From contig CAUJNA010003287.1 in NCBI GenBank assembly GCA_963377175.1, positions 188,501 to 252,500 on the forward strand: 64,000 bases of DNA. Reading direction: 5' to 3'. The translations under genes and the position numbers were made by a program. Below are positions 49,441 through 61,976 of the stretch, in pieces (the stretch's first letter is position 1; each line of letters begins with the position of its first letter). The stretch comes from Effrenium voratum. Lineage: Eukaryota; Sar; Dinophyceae; Suessiales; Symbiodiniaceae. The notes under the pieces are model-generated. The model made no database searches, was not told the DNA's origin, and worked only from the letters and a program-made list of their open reading frames with translations.

Positions 49441-49555
49441 CTAGCTCCTCCAGTGGAGAGGTTAGAATAAGGGTACCCGATTTTTGTCTGTAGTCTATTT
49501 TAGTAGGGAAACCCTCCCCAAAAAAAGGGTGAAAGGGCACCGCTGGGGGATCTAG
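49441..49555. repeat. MITE family M2 copy
   Basis: CTAGCTCCTCCAGTGGAGAG to GGGGGATCTAG, including GTAGTCTATTTTAGTAGGG. Copies also lie at 53673, 54076, 55274 and 59428. Confidence 0.8.
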
Positions 49556-49910
49556 GGTAGCAACAAACTTTGTTTTTTGCAGCACCATACTCAAAATGAG
49601 CAGAACCAATGCAAAAGTGGGAAGAACAATCCCCGAATTCTGTCCAGAGAATCCCGAACTAAAGCTCACGCCGAAATCTACAACCCCTGATGGACCGTCG
49701 CTCATTTCTTGTCCGAAATCTAAAGGACAACAAAATTAATATGCTCGGAGTCTAGGCCCGTTTTCATGTCCATAGTAAGGCATCCTCAAAAGAGCGGGTG
49801 CGCTGAGATTTTGCAACCGGTTTCATTTGGATCCAAAAGTCAGAACTTCGTGACCCAAAGCAAAAAGTTCGGGGAGCTTGTGATGCAGGGCTCCTAGAAA
49901 TCAGGCACAC

Positions 49911-49935
49911 ATACACACACACACACACACACACG
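49911..49935. repeat. (CA)n microsatellite
   Basis: An uninterrupted run of about 12 CA units. Confidence 0.9.
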
Positions 49936-49999
49936 GTGACTCTATTTCCCTGTTTACCTAGATCCCCAGTTGCCTTTATTTTCCAGCTACTTTGACCAA

Positions 50000-52600
50000 A
50001 TTATGGCCTACTAGTGGGTAAAGTGGCTGGAAAAAAGTGCCTACTTGGGGTTCCAGGTAGGTACCAAGGGAACCGCCCTTTAAAAACGAAAAGAGAAATG
50101 GCGATTGCCTTCAATAGTGGTACCTGGGATCCACCAAGACTTGCTCGTGAGACTTGCTTAGTCGGACATGCGCTTTTGTGGAAAACCACAAATTGGAAAA
50201 ACCACATGTCGCGAGTCAATCCCTCTTGTGAAGACGGCGATATTGTGTCAACGTTCTCCTTGTTTCAGGGCTGCTTCCTTCCGACCCGATAGACCCTTTA
50301 CTACCCAAGTGGACCTCGAGAAAAAGACATCTACGAAGGAACATCCAATACTCCAGTGGAAATTGACCGAACGCCAAAACGAACAGGAGGTCCTTGAAAA
50401 GAAGATTCCGATTTTAAACATGTGGGGGAAGGTTTGGGTTCCGGGGGAGAAGTTATATTCTACCCAAAGGTTGGGGCATTGCTTTGAGCTTGGGAGTAAG
50501 CCTGTCAAAAGATTGCGGAACAAGGGAAACTCACCTTGGTGACAACAAGACCAGAAGGGACCATTTGAGCAAAGCACATTTTTTGGGCTGTTCACTTTAA
50601 CAAGATTCCAAAAGGGTAAATCTTGGCCAAAATAAAGCCAACCTTTGCCAGCTTCAAAGGATTTCTGCCTGTATGTGACTTTAGGTGTCTCCCAAACCGA
50701 AGCTACCCCAGAAAAGTGGTAAGGGATCCCTGTGATATGAAAGAAACGTTGCACCCCCCCCCCCGGAAACAAGAAGAAGTGCTGTCGCCTACTTGCCCAG
50801 ATCGTCATGGTTCTCCCAAGAGAAATCCTTCTTGCGGTTCTCCAGCGATGGAGTAGTTGATCAAAGCAAGGACACCGTGGAAAAAGCAGTGCAGGGGCCT
50901 CCACAGCGCCCCACACTCAAACGTTGAGCGGATTCGCCACAAATGGCTCCAGCAACATGTGTTGTTGTTGCCAAAATTTGGCAACCACACCCCAAAAGCG
51001 ACCTTTTTTTTGTCCCGAAACGAACCTCGCGGAATGAACCTGAGACCTCCTGGCAGCCAGGCCCAGGAGGTGGTGGCGAGGTACCGGGTTTCGTGGCCCA
51101 AGCCTCAGCTTGCTGGTGGTTTGGGCTGCCGGGATTTGCCCAAAGCAAAAGTTGATCGATTTACTGGCGGCGTCCCTTGAAAGGAGGAAACTCGTGCCAA
51201 GAAAAGATATTGATGAGGAACAGGGCTGCCGGAACTTCCCCCAAATCAACGGTTATTGATCAATTTACTGGTGGCGTCCCTTGAAACGATCGCCACTTTG
51301 GAGGGTTCCAAAAACCTGAAATGGAGGCAATTTACTGGTGGCGTCCCTCGAAAGGAGCTGAAACCCTGATGTGCCAACGAAAGATATGAATTGGCGAGTG
51401 GATGCACAGGGAGAGATTCTCCATCTGGCACAGGAACCTCTTCCTTCGTCAGGATTCTTTGAGGCGCTTCGCTCTACCAGTAGGAAAGGAACCGGTGGCA
51501 GAGGGAAACATGTCACCCTTAACCTCCTAAGGATATTTCCAGCAGAAAGGTAAGGACTGAGAAGGAGGGACGGCACTTCCATATCCATGCCACCCTCGTC
51601 CCTTGGCATCTTTACACCGCCAACAGCGGTGAGATGCCAAGAGATAGGACCAAGGAATCCATCACACCCACATAGAGAGTCTCTGTATCTTCGTAATCAA
51701 GGGTGTGATGTCCATTCTCCTCCAGCGCTTTCCCAGTTGATGCTCTGCATCTTGCCTTCTTCACGTAATAATCCTGGATGAAATGGTGATGGACAGAGAT
51801 GGGAATTTGATTTCCAGGAGTTATTATTGACAGGTTTGCAGTGGAAATCCCATCCCCTTCGAGCCTGCCTACCCATCCCTTACATCCGTCCCATTCTCCA
51901 GTCTCATTTGGACGGAGCGGAGAGATGTTGGGATGGGTCTCCCTTTCCCTTTCCTTTCAAGCCCTTTCTGTGCAAAGAAAAGAGCAAAATAGTGATGGGC
52001 CTTGAAACAAATGGGAATTGCTGAGAAAAGATCTCTTCTTTTCAGGGTCCCTCTATCTTTTGGGGCAGCATTTCCCTTTCCCCCAGATAGGTCCGGACGT
52101 CCAGCGCTTCTCCACGATGAAGCTCTGGAGCCAAGCTCTTCGTTGCCGCAGAATGAGTTTGTATTAAGATCTTGATAGGAAGGAGCTGGTACTCAGGTTC
52201 TTTAAGGTCCCATTTGGGCAGAGTATATACACCCCCAAACTACCCAATAGTTAAAATGATGGCATATCCCCACGAAAAACTAGCAAGCCAAATTTACAAA
52301 GATCGCCACATACTCGGGGTTCCTCGACGGTCTGAGAGCTGTCTAGTGATCCGACTAGGGACCCCTCGGAATCCCGAGTCTCCATACTTTGGAGCCGAAG
52401 CCCTTGAAAGCTGTCCAGACCTGAAATCAGGCACCCCCCTGAGTCGTGGTTTGCATTGGCTTGGTGCTTCAGGAGGGGTCTCCTAAGCCTCTGCAAGAAC
52501 CAGGGTTTCAAATCCCCAACCCAGGCTCCAAACCGCCAATGTTGAACCAAAATACAGCTCAACCCAACCCAAGACCCACCCGCAAGATCAAATCCAGCCT
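50000..52600. other. Non-coding host DNA
   Basis: It holds three copies of TTTACTGGTGGCGTCCCTTG (51159, 51264, 51330). Several fairly long minus-strand frames (50.2-50.9 kb) show no composition bias or motif and are not called. Confidence 0.4.
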
Positions 52601-52625
52601 AAACCCACGACTCATGCCAGTTATT

Positions 52626-52799
52626 GCTGGGGGCCAAAAACAAAAACGCAATCCTGGCGATGGCTTAGCGCATTGCTGGGGGACAAAAACAAAAACGCAA
52701 TCCTGGCGATGGCTTAAAGCATTGCTGGGGGGGGGGGGTCTGGGGGAAAAATACACAAAACAAACGCAATCCTGGCGATGGCTTAAAGCATTGCTGGAA
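52626..52799. repeat. Tandem repeat of about 55 bp, three units
   Basis: The unit CGCAATCCTGGCGATGGCTT plus flanks is repeated three times, with a G-run in the last. Confidence 0.85.
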
Positions 52800-52893
52800 A
52801 ACAACGGGAAACAAAAACGGGGAGGAAAAAAAGGAAAGAAGAAAAAAACACGGAGAAACAAAAAAAGAGGAAGAGACCACAAAAAAACGGCAC

Positions 52894-53075
52894 CCGATGG
52901 CTCCGAGGCGCTGGGCAGCTTCTGCTCCAACAGCCCCAGCAGTCGCTGCAGCTCCGCGTCGCCGAGCGCCTCGTTGCCGCCGAGGCCGCCGCCGCCGCCG
53001 CAGTTCGCGGCGGAGGTCCAGGAGTCGCGGTTGCAGCGCCTGGCGCCGAGCGTCGCGGCGGAGGCGCCCAGTGGA
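52894..53075 (-). CDS. GC-rich host exon candidate (ELQRLLGLLEQKLPS)
   Basis: The best minus-strand frame reads GGNEALGDAELQRLLGLLEQ then KLPSASEPSG before a GT donor (GT at 52892-52893). A Gly-run precedes it. The natural helical sequence and donor support an exon; the 5' limit is not fixed because of GC-rich repeats. Confidence 0.4.
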
Positions 53076-53136
53076 AAGGCCCCCCACGCCGAACTTCGCG
53101 GCGGCGGAGGCGCCCATTGGAAAGGCCAATGTCCCC

Positions 53137-53174
53137 CGCCCGGAGCCCGGAGCCCGGAGCCCGGAGCCCGGAGC
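53137..53174. repeat. 8-bp tandem repeat (GCCCGGAG)n
   Basis: About five perfect copies. Confidence 0.9.
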
Positions 53175-53672
53175 CAGAGCGTGTTCTCGGTTGCTTTCTG
53201 CTCTGCGAAGAGTGTTTAACTGTTAGTGGTTTAATGGAAGACCCAGTAGTTGGCAAAAACTCAAAGTTCTAACATCCGAGACATGCACCTAAGTTTTGGT
53301 TGGTGTCTGTCGAAGGATGTGTCTTTTCTCGGAAAACGAACACTTCTACAGTACTTTGGCTTGTTGACTTCGTTTAGACCCACCAAAATAGATCATGCAG
53401 TTGTAAAGAAAGGCTACCACCCTCGGCAGATCCACTCACTCGAGTTCATGAAGCTTTTTCTGGCCACTCCCATTTGTCATGGTTTCAAGCTCACCTGACA
53501 TGGGCTAAGGACCAAAGGAGGCTAGAAACCAATTTGCCACCCTTGAGAGCCCGAAAGGTCATGTTTGTCCTGGCTCAAAAGGAGAATACAAGGAGACCCA
53601 ACCTCCCCCTCGTTTTTCGGAGGGTCGGATCTGCTTGTCCTCGTTAAAATCCGAAAGTCGGCCACAGACTGA

Positions 53673-53795
53673 CTAGGTCCTCCAGTAGAGAGGTTGGAAT
53701 AAGGGTACCCTTTTTTTCTGTAGTCTACTTTGGTAGGGGGAACCCTCCCAACCAAAAAAGAAATGGCTCCAAGGGCACCTAGCTGGGGGACCTAG
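53673..53795. repeat. MITE family M2 copy
   Basis: CTAGGTCCTCCAGTAGAGAG to CTGGGGGACCTAG, followed directly by the 28.7-kb-type repeat. Confidence 0.8.
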
Positions 53796-53902
53796 ACCCA
53801 TTTCTAGAGGAAACTCGTTCCTTTTGGGACATGGACCCCACTCTTGGGGCTTCGATCCTCCCGTTTCGGCTGGCGGAAACCTAGCTGGGGGACCTAGCTG
53901 AC

Positions 53903-54020
53903 CAGTCGAGTCGAGGCGCGCCAGAGCGTGAAGCCCAGCATCCAGGTCCTCCACCTTGACCTGGAAGCTTCCCTCGAAGCGCCGCAGGGCGGCGAAGACC
54001 AGCGCCGGCTGCTGCCTCGC
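53903..54020 (-). CDS. Host exon candidate (FAALRRFEGSFQVKVEDL)
   Basis: The minus-strand frame encodes RQQPALVFAALRRFEGSFQV then EDLDAGLHALARLDST before a GT donor (GTCAGC at 53,902). GC-rich third positions are clear. The helical, Leu/Ala-rich sequence suits a divergent OPR-like or HEAT-like repeat. It sits between two M2 MITEs. Confidence 0.5.
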
Positions 54021-54075
54021 TCCGCTCGATCTGACTTTTGTGGATCCCGTTCTGACTTTGCGATCGGGTTGCCAC

Positions 54076-54186
54076 CTAGGTCCTCTAGATTTGAGAGTTT
54101 AGAATAAGGGTACCAACGTTGTAGTCTATTTTAGTAGGGGAACCCTCCCCCAAAAAAAGGCAAAAGGGCACCACTGGGGGACCTAG
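54076..54186. repeat. MITE family M2 copy
   Basis: CTAGGTCCTCTAGATTTGAG to CTGGGGGACCTAG. Confidence 0.8.
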
Positions 54187-54190
54187 CCAC

Positions 54191-54393
54191 TTATGGGTCA
54201 AAATTAAACCACCCAGGTTTCAGTCCTTGGCTTCAATTCACCAGGGATCCGAAACGACGTTGCAATCGGTTGAGCCACTGATTGGTCAAAACAAAATGAA
54301 AACCACCGGGGTATGGACCGCAGGAATTTGTCCTTGGTTCCAATTGACCTAAGTTCCACCTTGGGCACCTATTTTTTGACCCACAGCCACTTG
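54191..54393. repeat. MITE-like family M4, interrupted copy
   Basis: TTATGGGTCAAAATTAAACC at the left and TTTTTTGACCCACAGCCA at the right, with extra sequence between. Confidence 0.6.
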
Positions 54394-54580
54394 GCTCTTC
54401 GTTGTCAAGTACGGTAACCATTCGGGCACCCCCAGTCCCAATGTGGTGTCTTCAGTGCTTCCTCCATGGAATCGCAAGATCATGGAAGCCTGCAATGATG
54501 TTTTGTTTTTGGCACTCGAAGGCTTATCAGCATGCTCATTTATGTTTGCTATTTCTCTCTTGCTTGCTTATTCATGTCTT

Positions 54581-54680
54581 TCTTCCTTCCTTCCTTCCTT
54601 TCTTCCTTCCTTCGTGCCTTCGTGCCTTCGTTCTTTCCTTCCTTCCTTCCTTCCTTCCTTCCTTCCTTCCTTCCTTCCTT
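54581..54680. repeat. (TTCC)n microsatellite
   Basis: About 100 bases of CTTCCTTCC with a CGTGCCTT interruption; it opens a spurious Ser/Phe/Leu frame. Confidence 0.9.
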
Positions 54681-55273
54681 TCAGTTTTGTATTTAGACTC
54701 CGGGAGTGAGACCATGGGTCTGCTTGGTGAGACCCTTTGGTGCTACGACAGCATCTGGTGGTCAGATCTTCAATGGAAAGGAGGCCTTCTTGCAATCGCG
54801 ATCTGGTATGTTCGGGTGCTCTACTTCGGTATTTGCTATTTGCTAAAACACCTCTTCAGTATGCTTGAAGCATTTTTGAAACCAAGGATTAATGTCAGAG
54901 GGTCCCTGGAAGAATGCCATTGGGTCAGCCCAATGGACAGAGGATTTCCTTGAGCAGGTGCCACATCTGTACTCTGATACACTTTCAGATTCTGTCGCAT
55001 ATATAGTCTACCCCAGCAAAAATAATAGTTTTGGGGGCTCGTCCCCTACACTGGCAATCTAACATGACCTGTTCGCACAATTTGAGGCGAAATATTGGGC
55101 ACCCTAGGGGGGCGAATCTTGGACATCATTTGCTGTGGGGATGCATGCCCACCGACGTAGTTCCTTTCATGAAACGAGTAGCCATACGTAGAACTCTAAA
55201 TGGCCCCAGAGCATAAACCATGTAAAGAGTTAAAAGGGTGGTACCAAATTGTTTGGCTGGGGTTGTCCCTAAC

Positions 55274-55400
55274 CTAGGCCCTCCAGTAGAGAGGTTAGAA
55301 CTAGGGTACCCGATTTTTCTCTGTAGTCTATTTTAGTAGGGGAACTCTCCCCCCAAAAAAGAAAGGGCTCCAAGTTGGCACCAATCGCTGGGGGACCTAG
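55274..55400. repeat. MITE family M2 copy
   Basis: CTAGGCCCTCCAGTAGAGAG to CTGGGGGACCTAG. Confidence 0.8.
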
Positions 55401-55433
55401 TAACCGTCCGGGCTCTGCTTGTGGCCCCCTAAC

Positions 55434-55498
55434 CTCTATCGAGCAGCTTGGCAGAGAGACCCGCGAGCTCCTTGTGAAAGGCGCTGCTGACATAGTTC
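55434..55498 (-). CDS. Host exon candidate (NYVSSAFHKELAGLSAKLL)
   Basis: The minus strand runs from after CGATTCAG to a GTTAGG donor (GT at 55,432-55,433), encoding NYVSSAFHKELAGLSAKLLD. The 65 bases have strongly GC-rich third positions. The peptide is helical and compatible with the repeat gene. Confidence 0.45.
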
Positions 55499-55799
55499 CT
55501 GAATCGACATTGGGGGCGTTGCGGCAAGGGGGGAAGCGTCCACGTCCATTCTGAACCCAAAAATCCGCAAATATTTTTCAGGAATTCAAGAAAAAACAGG
55601 TTGCGAGCAGATCTGGTTTTTGAAGAGAACGATGGTGCAAAACATGGGGAATCAAACACACAGACGTCTCAAGACACCAAATGCGGGGACTCCGAATGGG
55701 GGTCCCGCGTTTTCCTCTTGCCCATTCAAAAACAACACAACAACTGGCACAAAGGGTCTCAACAAAAAAGAAGCAGAGCCAAGGGAGGTCTCAAGACAA

Positions 55800-56760
55800 A
55801 TCCGAGACCCCGAATGCAGAATGGGTGCCGTTTTCCTCTCGCCCATCATTTGACAGAAAAACAACACCTCCAAACGTTGACAAGCTGAGAGGATCCGAAT
55901 CAAGACTGGAGTCTCTTCGGGAACCTTTGGTGAGCTGTGGAAATCCATCGGAACAGTCTCGGCACGCTGTTTGGTCGTTGATTTCGGGCACCACAGCACG
56001 AAGACAGGAAGCTCAATTTGTTTCACCCGGGTGTTTCTCCACATAGGTGTACCCCGCAAATGGCGCATTTTCCCTAAAAGAGCTTCCCATGAGTTTCCCT
56101 TTAGAAGGGGTACGCTCCTACAGCTTAACATGGAACCCAACAAAAACATCATTCTTAGAGGAAACTCCCTTCGAAAACCCCCCTTTGGGGGTTCCATGTT
56201 AATTTCAGCTTGCCATGAAATTGTGTCTTTGATCCGCGATGGTTTCCCATCTCTCCACAAGAAGCAGGGCTTCAAAATCCAAATCCAAACCAATCCAAGC
56301 CACGAAGTGAGGGTTCCCCGCCGCAGGGAAGTGCCCGCCAAAAACTTGCTGGAGCCCAGGCAATGACCGCGACCGGGTGCCAGGAAGGAAGCGAAGAAGG
56401 CCATTCCAGCTCATTCCCTGCCTCCCTGCCTAGAGAAAACCAGCAAGCAAAACACATATCTGCCTGGTGAGCTCAAATTTGGGGGTTGATCAAATCCGCA
56501 AGACATCGGGCAACCCTTCGGGACACCAACAAAAACAGATGGCGTTCACCCCTAAATGTTGGCTTTGTGTATGGCTTTCACCCCTATAGGATGGCATTTA
56601 TGTATGGTTCTCACCCCTGAATGATGACAGTTCCCCATGGTCATTGTGGGGCCGAAGGAAAGATTGACGGCGATGGGTCAAAATCCCGTACTGCCAGTGA
56701 ACATCCCACTCCCCACCAAGATAGACTAAAATGGGTGGTGCACCTACCCCAAGCAAAGCT
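55800..56760. other. Non-coding host DNA
   Basis: A long minus-strand frame here (about 55.65-56.4 kb) has no composition bias or motif and is not called. Confidence 0.35.
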
Positions 56761-56819
56761 GTCACCTAATCTGCCAATGCAAGCCTTGGGGTTGAAAGCG
56801 GGACCCACAGCCACCCCCC

Positions 56820-57000
56820 ATCTGTGAAGCCAGCGGCGTCGGTATCGCCTTCACCGGAGGCGGCGAAGGCGGCGGCGGAGCGACCACCGCCAGGCGCAGA
56901 CACCGGCGCCGCATGGCGTCTTCCGCGTCCGCGCGCGCCGAAACAACTCGGCACCACCAGGGCCCCCGAAGGAGTAGAACCCCAGCGGTCTGGTGGTGAC
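56820..57000 (-). CDS. GC-rich exon-like island, frame uncertain
   Basis: Two minus-strand frames are open and GC-rich at third positions: one ATG-led (MRRRCLRLAVVAPPPPSPPP), which could be a signal or transit-type N-terminus, and one Ala/Gly-rich (AAPVSAPGGGRSAAAFAASG). If the first is right, this is a candidate first exon of the long minus-strand gene. Confidence 0.3.
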
Positions 57001-57949
57001 AATTTTGACCCATACCCAAAAAAGGGACCAGCTGAACCTAGCATGTTCTTCCAGAACTTTGATCGATAGCTCCCAAAGCTAACAGGAAAACCACCTGCTT
57101 GGGGGGTCCCCCCCAAGAAAAAAGCACACCCATATGGCAACACTGTTGCCGGCGAGTTGGTGAGCCTTTCGAAATGCTCTGGGACCCAGAATTTTCCTGC
57201 GGGCAGGATAGTTGGCTGAGGCCGTGTTCAGTTGGTTTGGCTTCCGCTGGAGTGTACTTGCGGATGGGGTTGGCTTCATGCGTTCGGCAAATCCTTTGGG
57301 AATCCGACTCGAGCAAAGCAGCGAACTGTCAACAGAGATCGCGGCTTCCGTCGGGCGTGCGCAACTCTTGCAATGGAATCCAGCCCCATCTAAGGGCTGC
57401 GTTTTCCCTAAAGTTTCTGATATCCAGGACTGGGTGTTTTTTTTCACCTGGTTCTGAGGGAATCAAAGCACAGTTCGGAATGAATGAGCGGAGGGGATGG
57501 ATGAAACCTGACCTGAATAGTGGTTGCCACCAACACCACCTGGTGCCGATCGGCGCGGAATTCGTCCAGGGATCCACAAGGAGAGCAGCAAGGGCTGGCA
57601 TGGGAGGCATGCCTTCCCTTGAGAAAGTTGGGACAAGACATGCGCGACCCCCTCATCGGTTTGTTTGACATCCACAAGGTTTTCTTGTCTACAGCAGGCC
57701 TCTGTTTTTAGTTTCCCCCTACCCAGGTTGATTTAGTAGCTGGTGGTTGAGGGAGCTCCCAACATGGGATGGGACTTGGTCATCAGGTTGCTTCGAGCCT
57801 CTTCAATATGACCGCGCCTTCAGTGTGGTAAATGATTGTGTTTGTTGTGTGGTTTCCCTTTGCTGCGTAGAATAGGGGCTGAACAAGCATTCATAGTTTG
57901 ACAAACCATGGTTTCTAAGTACCCCTTAGATGGATTTCCCACCCTGCCG

Positions 57950-58110
57950 ATCCGGTCTTAGCAACTCTGATGATTCGGTGGGGGCTGCGAAACCAAAAGC
58001 AGCTCGAGGGCCGTTGAGGGCCTCTTGGATTGACCAGCAGCGCCCAACGACTGCGTTTTCCTGTGTCCTGTCCAACAAGAATCCACCGGGTCCATAGAGA
58101 AACCTCGCCG
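57950..58110 (-). CDS. Host exon candidate (FLYGPGGFLLDRTQENAV)
   Basis: The minus strand encodes RFLYGPGGFLLDRTQENAVV then GRCWSIQEALNGPRAAFGFA. The frame is open and natural; a second open frame weakens the call. No splice sites fixed. Confidence 0.35.
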
Positions 58111-58287
58111 CTCTCGGACGAATTTTAGACCCTTGGGCGGGGGGCCCTTGGAGGTTCATTGCCTAGTGGCTAGCCACTTGGGCTTTCTCATGTTCAAGGT
58201 GAACCTCGGTTGAGTTGGCAACGAACCCCTAACAAGGTTTGGCAACGAACGCCAAATCAAGGTGCTTCCCCTAGGCCAGTTGAAACT

Positions 58288-58420
58288 CTAGGGGTTGATT
58301 CCCCATTCTTTTCAACCATCGTTCTTTCCAAAAACCGGATCCGTTTTCCACCTGGGTTTCCGGAGGTTCGCTGGAAAGAAGGATCCCTGGGCTCAGAATG
58401 GAAATGGAAGGTACCCCTAG
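58288..58420. repeat. MITE-like family M3 copy
   Basis: CTAGGGGTTGATTCCCCATT to GGAAGGTACCCCTAG. Confidence 0.75.
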
Positions 58421-58451
58421 AGGAACAAGCCCCTTTCCGTGGCGATCTCAC

Positions 58452-58530
58452 CGCTCCCACGTGCACGTTTCGCTTTGCGCCTGGGCTGGGTACAAAGCAC
58501 CATGAACTTCTCCTCCTCGCGTTCACCGAT
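58452..58530 (-). CDS. Host exon candidate with GTGAG donor
   Basis: The minus strand encodes GEREEEKFMVLCTQPRRKAK then RARGSG before GTGAGATC. The donor is canonical; the peptide is basic with no recognised domain. Confidence 0.35.
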
Positions 58531-59249
58531 CCACGGTTCCCACCCCCAAAACCCTCCGGTGGGACCAGAAAGTGCAATAGGAGATCGGATATAGAATCAC
58601 TAAAAGGTATGAGGTACACACCCCGATTTCTTTTGGGGGTAGTGATTTCGGGGTGGTGGCGGCACAACAACCTTTTTCCAAGCGTTCATAGAATTTGGTG
58701 CTTTGTTGATCCGTTGCTCAGAGTTAAGATTTAGTGGGACATGCGGTGATGCAATCTAAACTCTAAAAGGCCAAACACTCTAACAGTATGCATGGCTGAG
58801 CTGGGAACTGCCAACAGAAACCAGCTAAACGGGCTGTCGTCAGATCCCCTGCTACAAAATTTAGCTTTTGGCGGGTTAAAATCGGAAACCCAACCACTAA
58901 ACCAGCCAACAAGTTGTAGAAACCAAAGGAACTGGATGGCCGCGAACCGCCAAACTACAGGAGATTCTACAGGAAGTTGGCCACGGTGTTGATGCTGGGT
59001 GGTTGTCCAGCTTCCTGAGGAAAGGGCCCGAGAGCTGTGGCAAAGGGGCCAAATGATTCCAAGCATGCTTCGTAGTTCCTACTGCGAATCTCGTTGGTGA
59101 CTGGCTTCATCCATGCAGTTGACCAGCAGTTGTCTGCTGTGGATGGACAAAATCCACGCCGATCGGCACCAGTTGGGATGAAACAAACCGAGAATAACTG
59201 GTATATCCCACTCCCAGCTGGTGCGAAGTGGATTATCTAATCTGAGGTA

Positions 59250-60600
59250 ATTCATGCTGACCCTGTCCCGGATTATTCTTTTTTTTGAAACGCCCTATCA
59301 ATTGGGGGGGGGGGTTGGCTTGAAAAGTGAAGGATGCACACTGGCACGCCTATTCATCAACCCATGCAGGGAATGAAACTCCGGGGGTCTCATTCTTCAA
59401 CCAACTGGGCAAAATGCTTCAATTCACCTAGGTCCTCCAATAGAGAGGTTAGAAGAAGGGTACCCTTCTTTCTGTAGTCTATTGCAGAAGGGGAACCCTC
59501 CCCCCCAAAAAAAGGTAAAAGGGCACCACGGAAGGAACCTAGTCACGAAATGGAGAAGAGGAACCAAGGGACCTTCAGGGGTTGCCCTTGTTGGGCCCAT
59601 GTTCGAAACATAAAAGGGAGCATGTATTTGTCAGAAAGTAAAAGAACCGGCTGATTCTCAGCAGGGAATAGGAGGGCGGGTGACACACATAAACCATCCC
59701 CTATGGTTTCCTTGAAGGGAATCCCTAGGTTCATTGCAAAAAATCTGGGTCATTCCCTAGTGGCCCTAGTGCTACTGCTCACCAGCAAAACAAATACGAA
59801 GACAGTTCTCCCATGATCATGAACTCCGCAACATTCTAGTCATTTGGAAGTTGATAGTGCCATGAAGATCGCCAATCTCCGCCCAATTTGGGGCAACAAG
59901 GAAAGAGGGTTCTTTGTTGGCAGTGCAGCCCGGCAGCCCCTCTTTAGACACTTCACTCGCCACAGGGCTGAACGTAACAGGTGGCAGAGGGACCCAGCCT
60001 GGCCACTTCAGGGGCCAGCCTTGTGTTAGTCCCATGAGATAGTCGCAACACGTCCAGTTACTCAAGATATCTCAAGACTAATTAAACATGACCAGAGAAG
60101 CCATTCATGACCATTCCCCTTGAACCGGGAAATCAAATCCTAAATGGATACCAGAACGCAACTGGGTGTGCAATTTGGTGTTTTCTTGCAGACATCCAGT
60201 TGGTTGCCTTTTATAACGCGAGACCCAAAGAGATCAAAGCATAGCATTTGGGGGGGGGGTCCAACCAATTGTGCGACAAAACCAAAATCACGAAACGCAG
60301 AAATTGGGGCATTGGGGCCAAACGGAGGTCGGGGTTAACATCTGAAACAGCATGCCGAACCAAGCTGACGTACCATAAACCCCGCAGGCCGGCAGCAGAA
60401 TGTTTTGCGACAAACAGTCAGAATACGAACCAACCAACCAATCATCAACCGACCAAAAACTGCAAACGCAAAAACAAAAAAGCAAACGGGAAAAAAAGGG
60501 GGGGCGGGGAAAAACACGCAAATGCAAAAAACAAAACAATCAAGCAATCAAGCCAAGTTCAGGGACAACGCAGTCCCAAAGGAACTGAGATGTCTCCTTC
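59250..60600. other. Non-coding host DNA with one M2 MITE
   Basis: M2 copy at 59428-59542 (CTAGGTCCTCCAATAGAGAG to GAAGGAACCTAG). A relative of the 62.5-kb foldback lies at about 59645-59785. No supported exon. Confidence 0.5.
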
Positions 60601-61076
60601 TTGACGTTGCCAGCCCGCCGCTGCTCAAAGTATTCCTGCGCTAACCAAGCCGACTGGATGGCTGCTCCGGCTCTGCAACATGCACAAGTGCCTCAAACGG
60701 CTGTGGTTGTCAAAACCAATGGTACCAGGGTAGGTGCACCACCCATTTTAGAACCTATTTTAGTGGGGTTTGGGATTCTCACTGGGTGTACGACTTGGAT
60801 TTTGACCCATGGCCAAATATACAGAGGGCCTTTTCGCAGGACATCCAAATCTATTTGCAAGAGTCCCTGTCGACAAGCCTGGGCAAAGAACACGGTACCA
60901 ATTGGGAAAACACCCAATTACTGTCGACACGAAATCATGTCTTGTTTCAGCAGGAAACTTCAAAGTAAAACCAAGCATCGTGCAATCGATTCAAGGTGTA
61001 TCTTCTGGAAGAAAACACAAAACACACCCTACCACCGGCTAACGCAAATTTGGATCCTCCCTGAAGGTGTTCGCTG

Positions 61077-61976
<900 letters not shown>

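Noticed and set aside
50248..50916. 222-codon minus-strand open frame
   Set aside because: Low-complexity Phe/Trp/Gly-rich peptide with no domain; a chance frame is more likely than a gene.
54443..54953. Plus-strand frames rich in Ser/Phe/Leu
   Set aside because: Created by the (TTCC)n tract.
55652..56404. 250-codon minus-strand open frame
   Set aside because: No GC bias at third positions, no motif, and no conserved-looking segment; consistent with chance in repeat-derived DNA.
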